The notes beneath the pieces are model-generated. The model was not told the DNA's origin. It worked only from the letters and a program-made list of their open reading frames with translations, and searched no databases. The position numbers were made by a program, and so were the translations under genes. 35,794 nucleotides of DNA from Bacteroidota bacterium (GTDB taxonomy: Bacteria > Spirochaetota > Spirochaetia > JABMQR01), in assembly GCA_013202335.1 (NCBI GenBank), contig JABMQR010000318.1:1-35794 (forward strand), read 5' to 3'. Each line of letters starts with the position of its first letter. Position 1 is the first letter of the stretch. Shown here one piece after another: positions 17,634 through 25,504 of this stretch.

Positions 17634-17685
17634 TCAATCCTCCTCTATTTATAGTATCAACCGATATCTAAACCCTCTTTCGCTT

Positions 17686-18330
17686 TCAATTTGCTGGAAT
17701 TTTACCGCGGATAATTTCCATCATGTGCTGATTGTGATTTTTTAAAGCGATTTCGGCTTTTAGTTCATCCCTATTTCGCAATGCTTCAAGAACTTCAATA
17801 TGATCATCAAAAAACATATTTAAAGAGTCCTCAAAATGTATGCCCAAAGGTCTCATTTTATTTTTTATTCCTTCCAATTGCTCACGCAGAAATTCATTCC
17901 CACTTGCTTCATAAATGAGAGCATGGAATTCAAAATCATTTTGGGAATATGTCACAACATCTTTCTTTAGAACTATCTTCTTTTGTTTTTCTAAGCACTT
18001 TTCGAGCCTTCGAATTGTATCATCACTTATTCTTGTTGCAGCTAGTTTTGCCGCCATCCCTTCAAGCACTTCACGAACGGCATACAGATCAAGAGCCTGT
18101 TCAGCTGTGAGTGCATTCATATATGTACCTTTGTTTGGATAATGAACAACAAGTCCTTCTTGTTCCAGTCTTCTGATAGCTTCCCATATAGGGGTACGAC
18201 TAGTTCCAATTTCTTTTGTCAATTTTTCAACATTGACCCTGGCGCCCGGTTCAAATCTAGCATTTGAGATCATCTCTTTCAGAATTTCATATACTTTTGA
18301 ATTCAGATTTTCACGTTTTATCATAGCCAT
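17686..18330 (-). CDS. GntR regulator, FadR/FCD type
   Basis: A 214-residue protein. The winged helix (~5-75) shows NVEKLTKEIGTSRTPIWEAI and EQEGLVVHYPNKGTYM. The FCD effector domain (~80-205) shows LDLYAVREVLEGMAAKLA, NDFEFHALIYEASGN and DDHIEVLEALRNRD, carrying the Asp/His residues that bind a metal in this class. The start is ATG 18330, with AAGGAG eight bases upstream; the frame runs 23 codons further but without a ribosome site. Its promoter (18352-18380) and tandem repeats (18390-18417) lie in the space shared with the divergent GH127 gene, so it probably controls both directions. Confidence 0.88.
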   Translation of the reverse strand: MAMIKRENLNSKVYEILKEMISNARFEPGARVNVEKLTKEIGTSRTPIWEAIRRLEQEGLVVHYPNKGTYMNALTAEQALDLYAVREVLEGMAAKLAATRISDDTIRRLEKCLEKQKKIVLKKDVVTYSQNDFEFHALIYEASGNEFLREQLEGIKNKMRPLGIHFEDSLNMFFDDHIEVLEALRNRDELKAEIALKNHNQHMMEIIRGKIPAN

Positions 18331-18351
18331 TGAGATAACTCCTTGACTTTG

Positions 18352-18380
18352 ATCATAGAACGTCGGATAGTATAAGTCAA
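18352..18380 (-). promoter_or_regulatory. Sigma-70-type promoter of operon B
   Basis: On the minus strand TTGACT (18375-18380) and TATGAT (18352-18357) lie 17 bases apart, near consensus. The predicted transcript start is ~15 bases before the GntR start codon. The tandem operator-like repeats begin 10 bases upstream of the -35 element. Confidence 0.65.
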
Positions 18381-18389
18381 GTTTTATTT

Positions 18390-18417
18390 CATGAAACATG
18401 AATCATGAAACATGAAT
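18390..18417. repeat. Two tandem copies of CATGAAACATGAAT, candidate GntR operators
   Basis: The 14-base unit occurs at 18390-18403 and 18404-18417. Each contains the inverted half-sites CATG-AAA-CATG, and TTTCATGAAA at 18387-18396 is fully palindromic. It lies between the divergent promoters of the GntR gene and GH127, the usual place for a shared operator. Confidence 0.55.
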
Positions 18418-18454
18418 CATAAATATATTGCTGGATTTCCAAAAAGATTGGTTG

Positions 18455-18460
18455 TATAAT
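18455..18460 (+). promoter_or_regulatory. Candidate -10 element of GH127
   Basis: A perfect TATAAT lies ~99 bases before the GH127 start. No good -35 hexamer stands 16-18 bases upstream, so activation by a bound regulator is possible. The assignment is weak. Confidence 0.3.
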
Positions 18461-18558
18461 AAACTTGTCGGATTCAAGTAGGCTGACACTATTAGAAACA
18501 AATGGCATCTATTTATTGCTAACTAAATAACGGATGAATATGATATTGGGAGTAAATT

Positions 18559-20547
18559 ATGAATTATAAAAGAAATCTGGTAATTGCTGATTCTTCAAAT
18601 AGTCCAAACAAGAGACTCACTTCTTTACCTCTTAATGCTGTCAATTTTCTAGAAGGTGGCTTCTGGAATAGGTTTCAAAGAGAAACTTTACGGACGGCAC
18701 TCCTTCATGGTTATAATGAAAATGAAAAAAATCATAATATTGAGAATTTCAGAATTGTTGCAGGTCAAAAAACTGGAACATTCCAAGGTAAGTGGTTTGC
18801 CGATTCCGACCTTTACAAATGGTTGGAAGCTGCATCGTTATATTTGATTATTGACAACTCAGATAAGAAAATCAAATCTTTAGTTTTTGCAGCTGTAGAA
18901 CTTATTACCTCATCTCAACAAGTTGATGGGTATATAAATACTTTCTTCCAGCTAAATCGTACAGTTGCAAAATGGAATGATATGATTTATGGTCATGAAC
19001 TTTATTGTGCTGGTCATCTTTTTCAAGCTGCTGTTGCACATTATCGAGCAACTGGAAAAACTGACCTTCTTAATACAGCCATCAGATTTGCAGATTATAT
19101 CAACACCATCTTTGGTCCGGATTTGAAACAAGAACCTTGTGGACATCCAGTTATCGAAATGGGTTTAATAGAGTTGTATCGCGTGACGGATAAGAAGCAA
19201 TATCTCGATCTTGCTGAGTTTTTTATAAATCAACGGGGAAAGGGATTACTCGGAGGTGAATCCCATCATCAAGATCACATCCCAATACGTAAAGCTAAAC
19301 GAGTTGCCGGACACGCAGTTCGTCAACTTTACTTCTTGGCTGGAGCTACCGATCTTTACATGGAAACTGGTGATATACCTCTTTTCAAAGCCCTCGTCCG
19401 CTTATGGAATGATATGACCACTAAAAGAATTCATATTACCGGGGGAGTCGGGGCAACTCCTAAACTTCGTATCGCAAAAACCGGAGATGAGCCTTATTTT
19501 AGGGGAGAAGCTTTTGGAGAAGATTATGAACTTCCTAATTTGCATGTTCATAATGAAACTTGTGCCCAGATAGCTAGCGTCATGTGGAACTGGCGAATGT
19601 TACTGGCAACAGGCGAATTGCAATATGCCGATCTCTTAGAATGGACACTTTACAATGGAGCCTTGAGTGGTATTGGAATGGATGGCTCTTCCTTTTTCTA
19701 CACAAATCCTCTTACAAGCAAAGGTGATATAGAACGAAAACCTTGGTTTTCTGTTGCCTGTTGCCCACCGAATATTATGAGAACTATAGCCGGTATTCAG
19801 AACTTTATCGCAACTGTAGATCAGAACGGGGTACAAATTCACTTGTATGATAAAGCAGTTGTTCCTGTAATACTTGCAACTATTGACAAAGAAGTCGTAA
19901 ATTCAGTGCATAAAGAACAGCAAACTTCAGCGATCTTGAATATGGATTCAAGATATCCTTGGGATGGAAAAATCACTATTTCTGTTACGGCTGTTAAAAA
20001 CTCTTCTTTTACCATTTCATTACGTATCCCAAGTTGGTGCAGCAAAGCGGAAATTTATGTCAATGGGAACATATATTCTGGGAAAGGAAATGACCCAACA
20101 CCGGGAACCTATTACACCCTGAATAAGCTCTGGGAAAATGGTGACAGTATCGAGCTAAATCTTAATATGATACCAAAATTTATCGAGGCAAACCCCTATA
20201 TTGAAGCTACGCGAAATAGTGTCGCAATTTCACGAGGTCCACTTGTTTACTGCCTCGAAGGGATAGATCAAGAACGTGGTGTTCGAGTAATTGATACGCA
20301 AGTGGATGTTGAATCTCCTCTTAAAAAATCATGGGAAAAGGACATATTGAATGGTATGATTAAAATAGAAGCGAAAGGGGTTTCGTGTGATAATTCCAAC
20401 TGGGAAGAAAAAATTTATATGTACGCTGATTCTGAACAAAAAATTAGTAAAAATGTGAAAATTACTGCTATTCCTTACTTTGCCTGGGCAAACCGCGATG
20501 TATCTGATATGTGTGTTTGGATTCCAAAAGCAACAAAAGTACATTGA
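18559..20547 (+). CDS. Beta-L-arabinofuranosidase, GH127
   Basis: A 662-residue enzyme of normal GH127 (former DUF1680) length. It removes beta-linked L-arabinofuranose, as from hydroxyproline-rich plant glycoproteins and pectin side chains. Residues known from Bifidobacterium HypBA1 are all present: E333 and C335 in HNETCA and the C401-C402 pair in CCPPN. These make up the Zn-binding Glu/Cys site with the Cys nucleophile. The catalytic (alpha/alpha)6 barrel is followed by two beta domains. No signal peptide is present, so it is cytoplasmic. ATG 18559 has GGGAG six bases upstream. It is transcribed divergently from operon B, and together with GH51 covers both anomers of L-arabinofuranose. Confidence 0.92.
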   Translation: MNYKRNLVIADSSNSPNKRLTSLPLNAVNFLEGGFWNRFQRETLRTALLHGYNENEKNHNIENFRIVAGQKTGTFQGKWFADSDLYKWLEAASLYLIIDNSDKKIKSLVFAAVELITSSQQVDGYINTFFQLNRTVAKWNDMIYGHELYCAGHLFQAAVAHYRATGKTDLLNTAIRFADYINTIFGPDLKQEPCGHPVIEMGLIELYRVTDKKQYLDLAEFFINQRGKGLLGGESHHQDHIPIRKAKRVAGHAVRQLYFLAGATDLYMETGDIPLFKALVRLWNDMTTKRIHITGGVGATPKLRIAKTGDEPYFRGEAFGEDYELPNLHVHNETCAQIASVMWNWRMLLATGELQYADLLEWTLYNGALSGIGMDGSSFFYTNPLTSKGDIERKPWFSVACCPPNIMRTIAGIQNFIATVDQNGVQIHLYDKAVVPVILATIDKEVVNSVHKEQQTSAILNMDSRYPWDGKITISVTAVKNSSFTISLRIPSWCSKAEIYVNGNIYSGKGNDPTPGTYYTLNKLWENGDSIELNLNMIPKFIEANPYIEATRNSVAISRGPLVYCLEGIDQERGVRVIDTQVDVESPLKKSWEKDILNGMIKIEAKGVSCDNSNWEEKIYMYADSEQKISKNVKITAIPYFAWANRDVSDMCVWIPKATKVH

Positions 20548-20861
20548 TTGACCCGATCCAAGGGAATTGAATCATGCCGATTGAAGTGTCTACAAATTTT
20601 AGAACTCTCAAAACAAGTAGGAACTAACTTTTTGTTGTCTGAATTTCAGGGCGTCGGGAAATAGGTGTCAAATAAGGTAACAATTCCCCAAATTCTATAG
20701 CATAAAATTAGTAATAATATTTCATAAATTGTTATAAAATAAACAGATACAAATCTAACAGTTTAAAATCAAATAGTGCAAGTCTTACCCATGTTGGATA
20801 GAAAGTTCTGAATATTGACTACTTTTTTCACCTTCCCAGGTAACAAAAGTGGTCACACTTC
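20548..20861. other. AT-rich gap after GH127, no gene seen
   Basis: No ORF with coding character and no clear terminator for GH127 is visible. The sequence is AT-rich and plain up to the tRNA terminator. Confidence 0.5.
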
Positions 20862-20895
20862 AAAAAAAGCCATTCTTGAATAGTTCAAGAACGGC
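20862..20895 (-). terminator. Terminator of the tRNA-Val transcript
   Basis: On the minus strand GCCGTTCTTGAA and TTCAAGAATGGC (20884-20895 and 20869-20880) pair with one mismatch around a three-base loop. Seven T follow (20862-20868). It lies 33 bases past the tRNA 3' end. Confidence 0.8.
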
Positions 20896-20928
20896 CTCTA
20901 GTCAATTACTTTATATATGTTTATGTAT

Positions 20929-21000
20929 TGGGCAGTAGCAGATTTGAACTGCTGACTTCTACCTTGTCGAGGTAGCACTCTCCCACTGAGTTAACCGCCC
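20929..21000 (-). tRNA. tRNA-Val (anticodon GAC) with C33
   Basis: The cloverleaf reads from 21000 leftward. The acceptor stem is GGGCGGT/ACTGCCC with one G-T pair. The D stem is ACTC/GAGT and the anticodon stem is CTACC/GGTAG with loop TCGACAA. The variable loop is AAGTC, and the T arm is AGCAG-TTCAAAT-CTGCT. The anticodon is GAC. Two oddities stand out. Position 33 is C instead of the near-universal U, and the base after the A discriminator begins ATAC, so CCA is not encoded. All stems are intact, so it may be functional, but a mutated second copy is possible. Confidence 0.85.
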
Positions 21001-21009
21001 GTGTGCACC

Positions 21010-21162
21010 GAAGTAAAACAAAGTTGTAGATCATGTTGTTAAGCAAAGTTGTAGATCGTTGAAGTAAAACTACGTAGTTGAACAAAGGAGTGGAGCTAAG
21101 ACGTAGATCTTTGAAGAAAAACTAAGCTGTTGATCACTGATGAAAATCGTGGATGTAGAATC
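21010..21162. repeat. Three degenerate ~51-bp tandem repeats upstream of tRNA-Val
   Basis: Units begin GAAGTAAAAC at 21010 and 21061 and GAAGAAAAAC at 21113. Later in the units GTAGATC recurs at 21026, 21051 and 21103, and CAAAGTTGTAGATC occurs exactly twice (21019 and 21044). The copies have diverged strongly. They lie between the tRNA 5' end and the carboxymuconolactone-type gene. No stem or ORF explains them. Confidence 0.55.
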
Positions 21163-21234
21163 TGGTGCAGGCTGTAGTATACTAAAAAAATATGTTTTGT
21201 CTATAGCTTGTATTTATATTTTAAGCTGTTTATT

Positions 21235-21858
21235 ATGCGGGTCATGAAAAAGCGTTTTTCTAAAAGAATACATACTCTAAAAGACTTTCTGTATCATCTG
21301 GATATGCTCATATCTCACCCTGATTTGATAAAAAAAGCCAGGGAAAATAGTGACATTCATAAAAAATTCATTGAACGAATAATGCTTGCAGTTACTCAGG
21401 TTAACGGATGCAGACTCTGCAGCTATGCCCATACAAAAATTGCTCTTGAGAGTGGTTTGAAGCAAAATGAAATCTCAAGCTTACTTTCCGGAGATTTACA
21501 GACAGCCCCGGAGTATGAACATAAAGCCCTCCTGTTTGCACAATATTATGCAGAGACAAATGGTCATCCTGAAAAATCAGAGTGGTGTGAACTGGTTAAA
21601 ACGTATGGAAAACAAAATGCCGAAGCTGTTCTGGTAAACATCCGATCTATAATGATAGGAAATATCTATGGGAACACTATGGATGCTTTTATGCATCGTG
21701 TTAAATTTCAGGGATCAAAAGAGAGCTTTCTATTCAGGGAATTGGGTATTCTGATAGGGCTTGTACCAGCGTTTATAATTCTTTTCCCCAAATCTATAAT
21801 TCTTAAAAAGAGAACAAATCAATCTTTACTGTTTGACTGTAATCTTCAGGACGTCTAA
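21235..21858 (+). CDS. Carboxymuconolactone decarboxylase (AhpD-like) family protein
   Basis: About 207 residues. The AhpD-like core has the redox motif NGCRLCSYAHTKIAL, a CxxC (C59, C62) followed by His four residues later, at the N-terminus of a helix. Its partner helices are EYEHKALLFAQYYAET and NIRSIMIGNIYGNTMDAF. Family members reduce peroxides or organic disulfides. The C-terminal ~45 residues hold a hydrophobic segment (LGILIGLVPAFIILFP) that could be a membrane anchor, an addition to the usual ~150-residue family. I favour ATG 21235 or 21244 over the TTG at 21208; none has a strong ribosome site. Its stop abuts the stop of the convergent ferredoxin gene. Confidence 0.75.
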   Translation: MRVMKKRFSKRIHTLKDFLYHLDMLISHPDLIKKARENSDIHKKFIERIMLAVTQVNGCRLCSYAHTKIALESGLKQNEISSLLSGDLQTAPEYEHKALLFAQYYAETNGHPEKSEWCELVKTYGKQNAEAVLVNIRSIMIGNIYGNTMDAFMHRVKFQGSKESFLFRELGILIGLVPAFIILFPKSIILKKRTNQSLLFDCNLQDV

Positions 21859-22089
21859 CTAACCGTTATCCCCAATAGAATCAACAGGACACACAGCCAT
21901 TGCGCTTTTACAAGCCATCAGTTCATCATCACTTTTAGGTTGTTTGAAGACATACGCATTATCCGTATATTGATCATAATCAAAACTACCCGGGGCTTCA
22001 TCAAGACATACATTGCAGCCTATACAACTGCTGTCTACGTAGAACTTACCCGAAACATTATCTGGGTGCTTGTCACTCTTATCCGCCAT
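21859..22089 (-). CDS. Single-cluster [4Fe-4S] ferredoxin
   Basis: A 76-residue ferredoxin. The ligand motif SCIGCNVCLDEAP (C22, C25, C28) and the distal C67 in AVCPVDSI coordinate one [4Fe-4S] cluster; an extra C60 lies seven residues before it, able to form the disulfide seen in monocluster ferredoxins. It is a cytoplasmic electron carrier. ATG 22089 has GGAGG seven bases upstream. It is tail-to-tail with the AhpD-like gene with no bases between. A 15-base palindrome lies 33 bases before its start. Confidence 0.9.
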   Translation of the reverse strand: MADKSDKHPDNVSGKFYVDSSCIGCNVCLDEAPGSFDYDQYTDNAYVFKQPKSDDELMACKSAMAVCPVDSIGDNG

Positions 22090-22121
22090 ATAAGCCTCCT
22101 TTCATTAAATACCACTACTCA

Positions 22122-22136
22122 TTTAGTACTACTAAA
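22122..22136. promoter_or_regulatory. Palindrome TTTAGTA-C-TACTAAA upstream of ferredoxin
   Basis: A perfect 7-1-7 inverted repeat 33 bases upstream of the ferredoxin start. The position fits an operator over or near its promoter. The regulator is unknown. Confidence 0.4.
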
Positions 22137-22231
22137 CTAATATTGTGATTATTAAAAAAATTATCTTATATAGAAAAACATCTTATTGTTGATACTCTTA
22201 ATGATTATCAATAATTGGTATTACATATCGA

Positions 22232-22735
22232 TTACCAACTAACACCTGTTGTACCAAGAGTATCATCCCAGTCAGCAGAATCATTCCATCCAGAAACTAC
22301 ATATCCATCATAAAAATAATCATCAAATTTAACCAAGACCCCTACTGTTCTTTTAGCGCTGCCCCAATGAGTAATCAGTAAAGGTAAATCTTCACTACCA
22401 GATGGAGAATGGTCTATAATGATATCTCCATCTATAGGATCATTAATAGTTATACGATACTGGCACTCTTTTAAATTCGGAATTTCTACATCAAAAAAGA
22501 AATGTTCATCAGGTGCTAAACTCTCTCCTGAAGGAATTAAATTAGGTCCCCAACTATCAGTAGGTTTATTTATCCCTCTGGAATCATCATATTTTTTCAA
22601 TTGAATTGAGAGGATATCATATTCAGAGGTGGAGTAATTATAAAACATTACTGATAGCAGCGAGTTGAACAAAGAACATCCACTTAAAAGAACAATTATT
22701 ACCAGTAAAAGAAGTACTATTAACAAACGTCGCAT
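22232..22735 (-). CDS. Small hypothetical lipoprotein
   Basis: 167 residues. A strong signal peptide of Leu/Ile/Val residues ends in a lipobox (LSGC, C20), so lipid anchoring to a membrane is expected. The mature part is rich in aromatic and acidic residues (FYNYSTSEYDILSIQLKKYD, WGPNLIPSGESLAPDEHFFF) and looks all-beta, with a Trp/Asp-rich tail. I do not recognise a family. ATG 22735 has AGGAGG six bases upstream. It has its own promoter (22755-22782), so it need not belong to operon C although it lies 73 bases after it. Confidence 0.75.
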   Translation of the reverse strand: MRRLLIVLLLLVIIVLLSGCSLFNSLLSVMFYNYSTSEYDILSIQLKKYDDSRGINKPTDSWGPNLIPSGESLAPDEHFFFDVEIPNLKECQYRITINDPIDGDIIIDHSPSGSEDLPLLITHWGSAKRTVGVLVKFDDYFYDGYVVSGWNDSADWDDTLGTTGVSW

Positions 22736-22754
22736 ACATATCCTCCTGAAATCA

Positions 22755-22782
22755 ATTATAACATCGGGATATCTGTTGTAAA
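22755..22782 (-). promoter_or_regulatory. Sigma-70-type promoter of the small lipoprotein
   Basis: On the minus strand TTTACA (22777-22782) and a perfect TATAAT (22755-22760) lie 16 bases apart. The predicted start leaves a short leader containing the AGGAGG site. Confidence 0.6.
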
Positions 22783-22808
22783 GAGTTCAAATTGAGCTTT
22801 CGTGTAGT

Positions 22809-23483
22809 TTAGGGAATTATCTGAATTTCGTGATTTGGTCCAATAATTCCGACACAGGAACCCTTGGCAGCAGCCGGGGAATCTGGATGTGCAACAAGCC
22901 ACTTGTTTTTCATCCAGAGCATTTCATTAACTTCTGTTTCCAGTGGAGTATTAGTTCCCTTCGGTAGAATAATAACCGCATTAAATGGATCCGGTGAAAC
23001 CCGGCAGGGAGCAAGATGTAAAGTTGTAGCATAGAGCTCAATCATCGTACCTGCAGGAAGGAAAAAGATTTTTGTTAAACTTGAATCCCAGGTATAGACT
23101 CCATCCCGAATCTCAATATCCTGCACCAGACCGAACATCAGAACCATATCAGTTGCAGCACCAAGAACCTCACTCGACTTGTGAAATTCCATACCATTCA
23201 TTCGCGTATTATACCCGAAACAACAGCCCACTTGGATTTCAAATTCTCCAAAAACAGTTCTGCTAATTTCTTCAACAACCGGATACTTTTCCATCTCAAC
23301 ATCTGAAGCTGTGTAGCAGGTTTCTGGTGAAGTAAAATCAGTAAAATGCTGTAAGGAAAAATCCAACATAGGTCCTGAACCAGAGGGATTTAGAACCCGA
23401 CCGAATGGAGAAAATGCTGAATCATGTATAGATGATATGTGCTTATCCGGGTTTAGCTCACGAAGTGTTAACAGTCGGCTCAT
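22809..23483 (-). CDS. DUF4867 family protein (cupin-like, sugar operon)
   Basis: 224 residues matching the DUF4867 pattern: GFGYNTRMNGME-like segment CFGYNTRMNGMEFHKSSEVL, AATDMVLMFG, and the double-strand block FLPAGTMIELYATTLHLAPC. It ends with EMLWMKNKWLVAHPDS. The fold is probably a cupin; FHKSSEV, the Glu of ELYATT and the His of TLH are possible metal ligands. Family members occur in sugar-catabolic operons, but no reaction is established that I can name; an isomerase or epimerase role is inference. The ATG overlaps the GH31 stop (ATGA), so translation is coupled. It is the last gene of operon C. Confidence 0.75.
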   Translation of the reverse strand: MSRLLTLRELNPDKHISSIHDSAFSPFGRVLNPSGSGPMLDFSLQHFTDFTSPETCYTASDVEMEKYPVVEEISRTVFGEFEIQVGCCFGYNTRMNGMEFHKSSEVLGAATDMVLMFGLVQDIEIRDGVYTWDSSLTKIFFLPAGTMIELYATTLHLAPCRVSPDPFNAVIILPKGTNTPLETEVNEMLWMKNKWLVAHPDSPAAAKGSCVGIIGPNHEIQIIP

Positions 23484-25504
23484 AGAGATCTCAACTTCTC
23501 AAAAAGTTCTTTCCAATCAGAATTTGTACGATAAAATACAGGAATTTCTCCGATTGGCGCATTAACTGTAACAATTCCGCCGCCGGCATACTCTTTTCCT
23601 GACCAGAGATGAATCCACTTTTCCCGGGGTAACCGCACTCTCCAGGATCTCTTTCCTTTTTTAATAACCGGAGCAACAAGCAGATCTGAACCATACATAT
23701 ATTGGTAGGGCCAGCGGCTTAATTCTGCAGATTCATCCGGAAAATGCATTGCCGGAATTCGTTGTGGGGGCAGACCTTTTTTCTGATACTCTTCACTTAA
23801 TTTCTCGTTATACGGCTTCAGCATTTTAAACACTTTTACCATTCTTGCAACAAGTTTTATGACCTTATCATCATCTGCAATCTGAACATTACTGTCCGGT
23901 CGGTTCCCTTCATGGGAACGCATCGTCTGAGTAAATGCAGAGTACTCAGCCCACCGCATAAGAAGCTCAGCGCCCCGCTTCTTGTAGCCTAATGTGGTAT
24001 AGCCTCCGATGTCAGAATGGGTATAACCCAGACCGCTCATACCCATCGAAAGGCTGCCCATAATTGCAGAGGGCAGGCCATCGGCCTTGGTCCAATCCAC
24101 CAGCTGATCTCCGTTCCAGTTCATCGAAGTATATTTTGAGGCACCGGCAAAACCTGCACGCATAAAATAGATGAGATCATCTTTCTTGCCGGATTCCTCA
24201 ACCACTTCAGCATTGAGCTTCGCCCATTCAACCGGATATTTGTTGTGATAGGTTAATCCGCTCTCACCTGACGATAGAACGGCATCGTGCGGAATCATCT
24301 CGCCGAAATCAGCCATCCAGCCGGATAACCCGATATCAATCATATTCTTTCTTATAATATCTTTAAGCCAGGTAACCGCTTCGGGGTTAGTAAAATCTAT
24401 AAGAACTGCAGGATCAAAAGGCACATAGACAAAATAGGGAGATCCATCCTCTTTCTTGATAATATAGCCCTTTTCAACAGCTTCATCATACATCTTAGAA
24501 CCAGGGGTAAGGAACGTATTATTATAACCCAGATACCTTACTCCCTCAGTTTTAAGCTTTTTAATCATGTCAGGTAAATCAGGATATAAACTATTGTCAT
24601 ATTCCCATGCCCACTTCAGCTGACTACCAAATTTGGTTTTCCGACGTCCTTCCCAATCCTGACACCATACAGCAGCAACATCTGCCCCGCCGCTGCGAAC
24701 CTTGTTCAGTTTATCTAAAACAATATCTCTGCCGCCCTGAACGCCCAACAGTAAACCATCATACACCCAACTGGGGAGTTTAGGCTGCCTGCCAAGATAT
24801 TTACTTAATCCGGAAACAGCATCCTGAAGAGTATTCTCTACTCCTATAACAATTTTTTCCGGGATCTCCCAGCAATAGAGAGAATGTCTGTGTTTATTCT
24901 TGAAGTTAAGTTCTGAATATGCCGTAGAACCAATGGTTCCGTAGAGGCCCGAAGAGGAGACCCAGGACGGCATACTATAATAGGTATTAAACCAGCGGGG
25001 TATATGCCCCGTCTTAATTGCGAAGCTGATGGTAAGCGGATCGAACCTTCTTCCGACTCCAGGTTCGGAGATCCATACGGGAAGTGTGGTTCCTTTAAGG
25101 TTCAGCTTTCCCAGCTGCTCCCCACCACCGTAAATACGTTCCTTAGGGTCTGCACAGAGATGAATCCTAAACCGATTGAAGACGGGATTGTTTACCTTTG
25201 GCTCTATTGTTAACAGGTTATCTTTTAATTCAAAAACTATTGTTAACAGGTTATCCAATTCGATTACATATTTATTGTCACTTCTTGTTGTTATGTTATG
25301 TGTGCGTAATGCCTTAGTATCAAGCACCCCTTCACGAATTTTAAAAAACCCGGATTTTGATTCTACCTTAGGTTCTGATGATCCTATCTCTATACAGGGT
25401 TTTTTTGTACTGTGATCGATGATTTTTCTGTCATGTACATAGATTATAAATCCATTAACATGTTCATCAATCCTTAATCCATTTGAAATTCGGGATTCTG
25501 CCAT
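23480..25504 (-). CDS. GH31 alpha-glycosidase, YihQ (sulfoquinovosidase)-like
   Basis: A 674-residue retaining alpha-glycosidase close to E. coli YihQ. The nucleophile is D399 (SGWMADFGEM) and the acid/base is D466 (WNGDQLVDW). An alignment from memory runs without gaps through the barrel and lets the sulfoquinovose-binding residues be read. YihQ Q262, Q288, W304 and Y508 correspond to Q256, Q282, W298 and Y502, all conserved. R301, the direct sulfonate contact, is Q295 here (GSQLKW instead of GKRxMW). Substrate specificity is therefore probably altered. No signal peptide is present, so it is cytoplasmic. ATG 25504 overlaps the isomerase stop (TAATG); a TTG at 25522 is rejected as start. Its downstream partner is DUF4867. 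Confidence 0.85.
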   Translation of the reverse strand: MAESRISNGLRIDEHVNGFIIYVHDRKIIDHSTKKPCIEIGSSEPKVESKSGFFKIREGVLDTKALRTHNITTRSDNKYVIELDNLLTIVFELKDNLLTIEPKVNNPVFNRFRIHLCADPKERIYGGGEQLGKLNLKGTTLPVWISEPGVGRRFDPLTISFAIKTGHIPRWFNTYYSMPSWVSSSGLYGTIGSTAYSELNFKNKHRHSLYCWEIPEKIVIGVENTLQDAVSGLSKYLGRQPKLPSWVYDGLLLGVQGGRDIVLDKLNKVRSGGADVAAVWCQDWEGRRKTKFGSQLKWAWEYDNSLYPDLPDMIKKLKTEGVRYLGYNNTFLTPGSKMYDEAVEKGYIIKKEDGSPYFVYVPFDPAVLIDFTNPEAVTWLKDIIRKNMIDIGLSGWMADFGEMIPHDAVLSSGESGLTYHNKYPVEWAKLNAEVVEESGKKDDLIYFMRAGFAGASKYTSMNWNGDQLVDWTKADGLPSAIMGSLSMGMSGLGYTHSDIGGYTTLGYKKRGAELLMRWAEYSAFTQTMRSHEGNRPDSNVQIADDDKVIKLVARMVKVFKMLKPYNEKLSEEYQKKGLPPQRIPAMHFPDESAELSRWPYQYMYGSDLLVAPVIKKGKRSWRVRLPREKWIHLWSGKEYAGGGIVTVNAPIGEIPVFYRTNSDWKELFEKLRSL

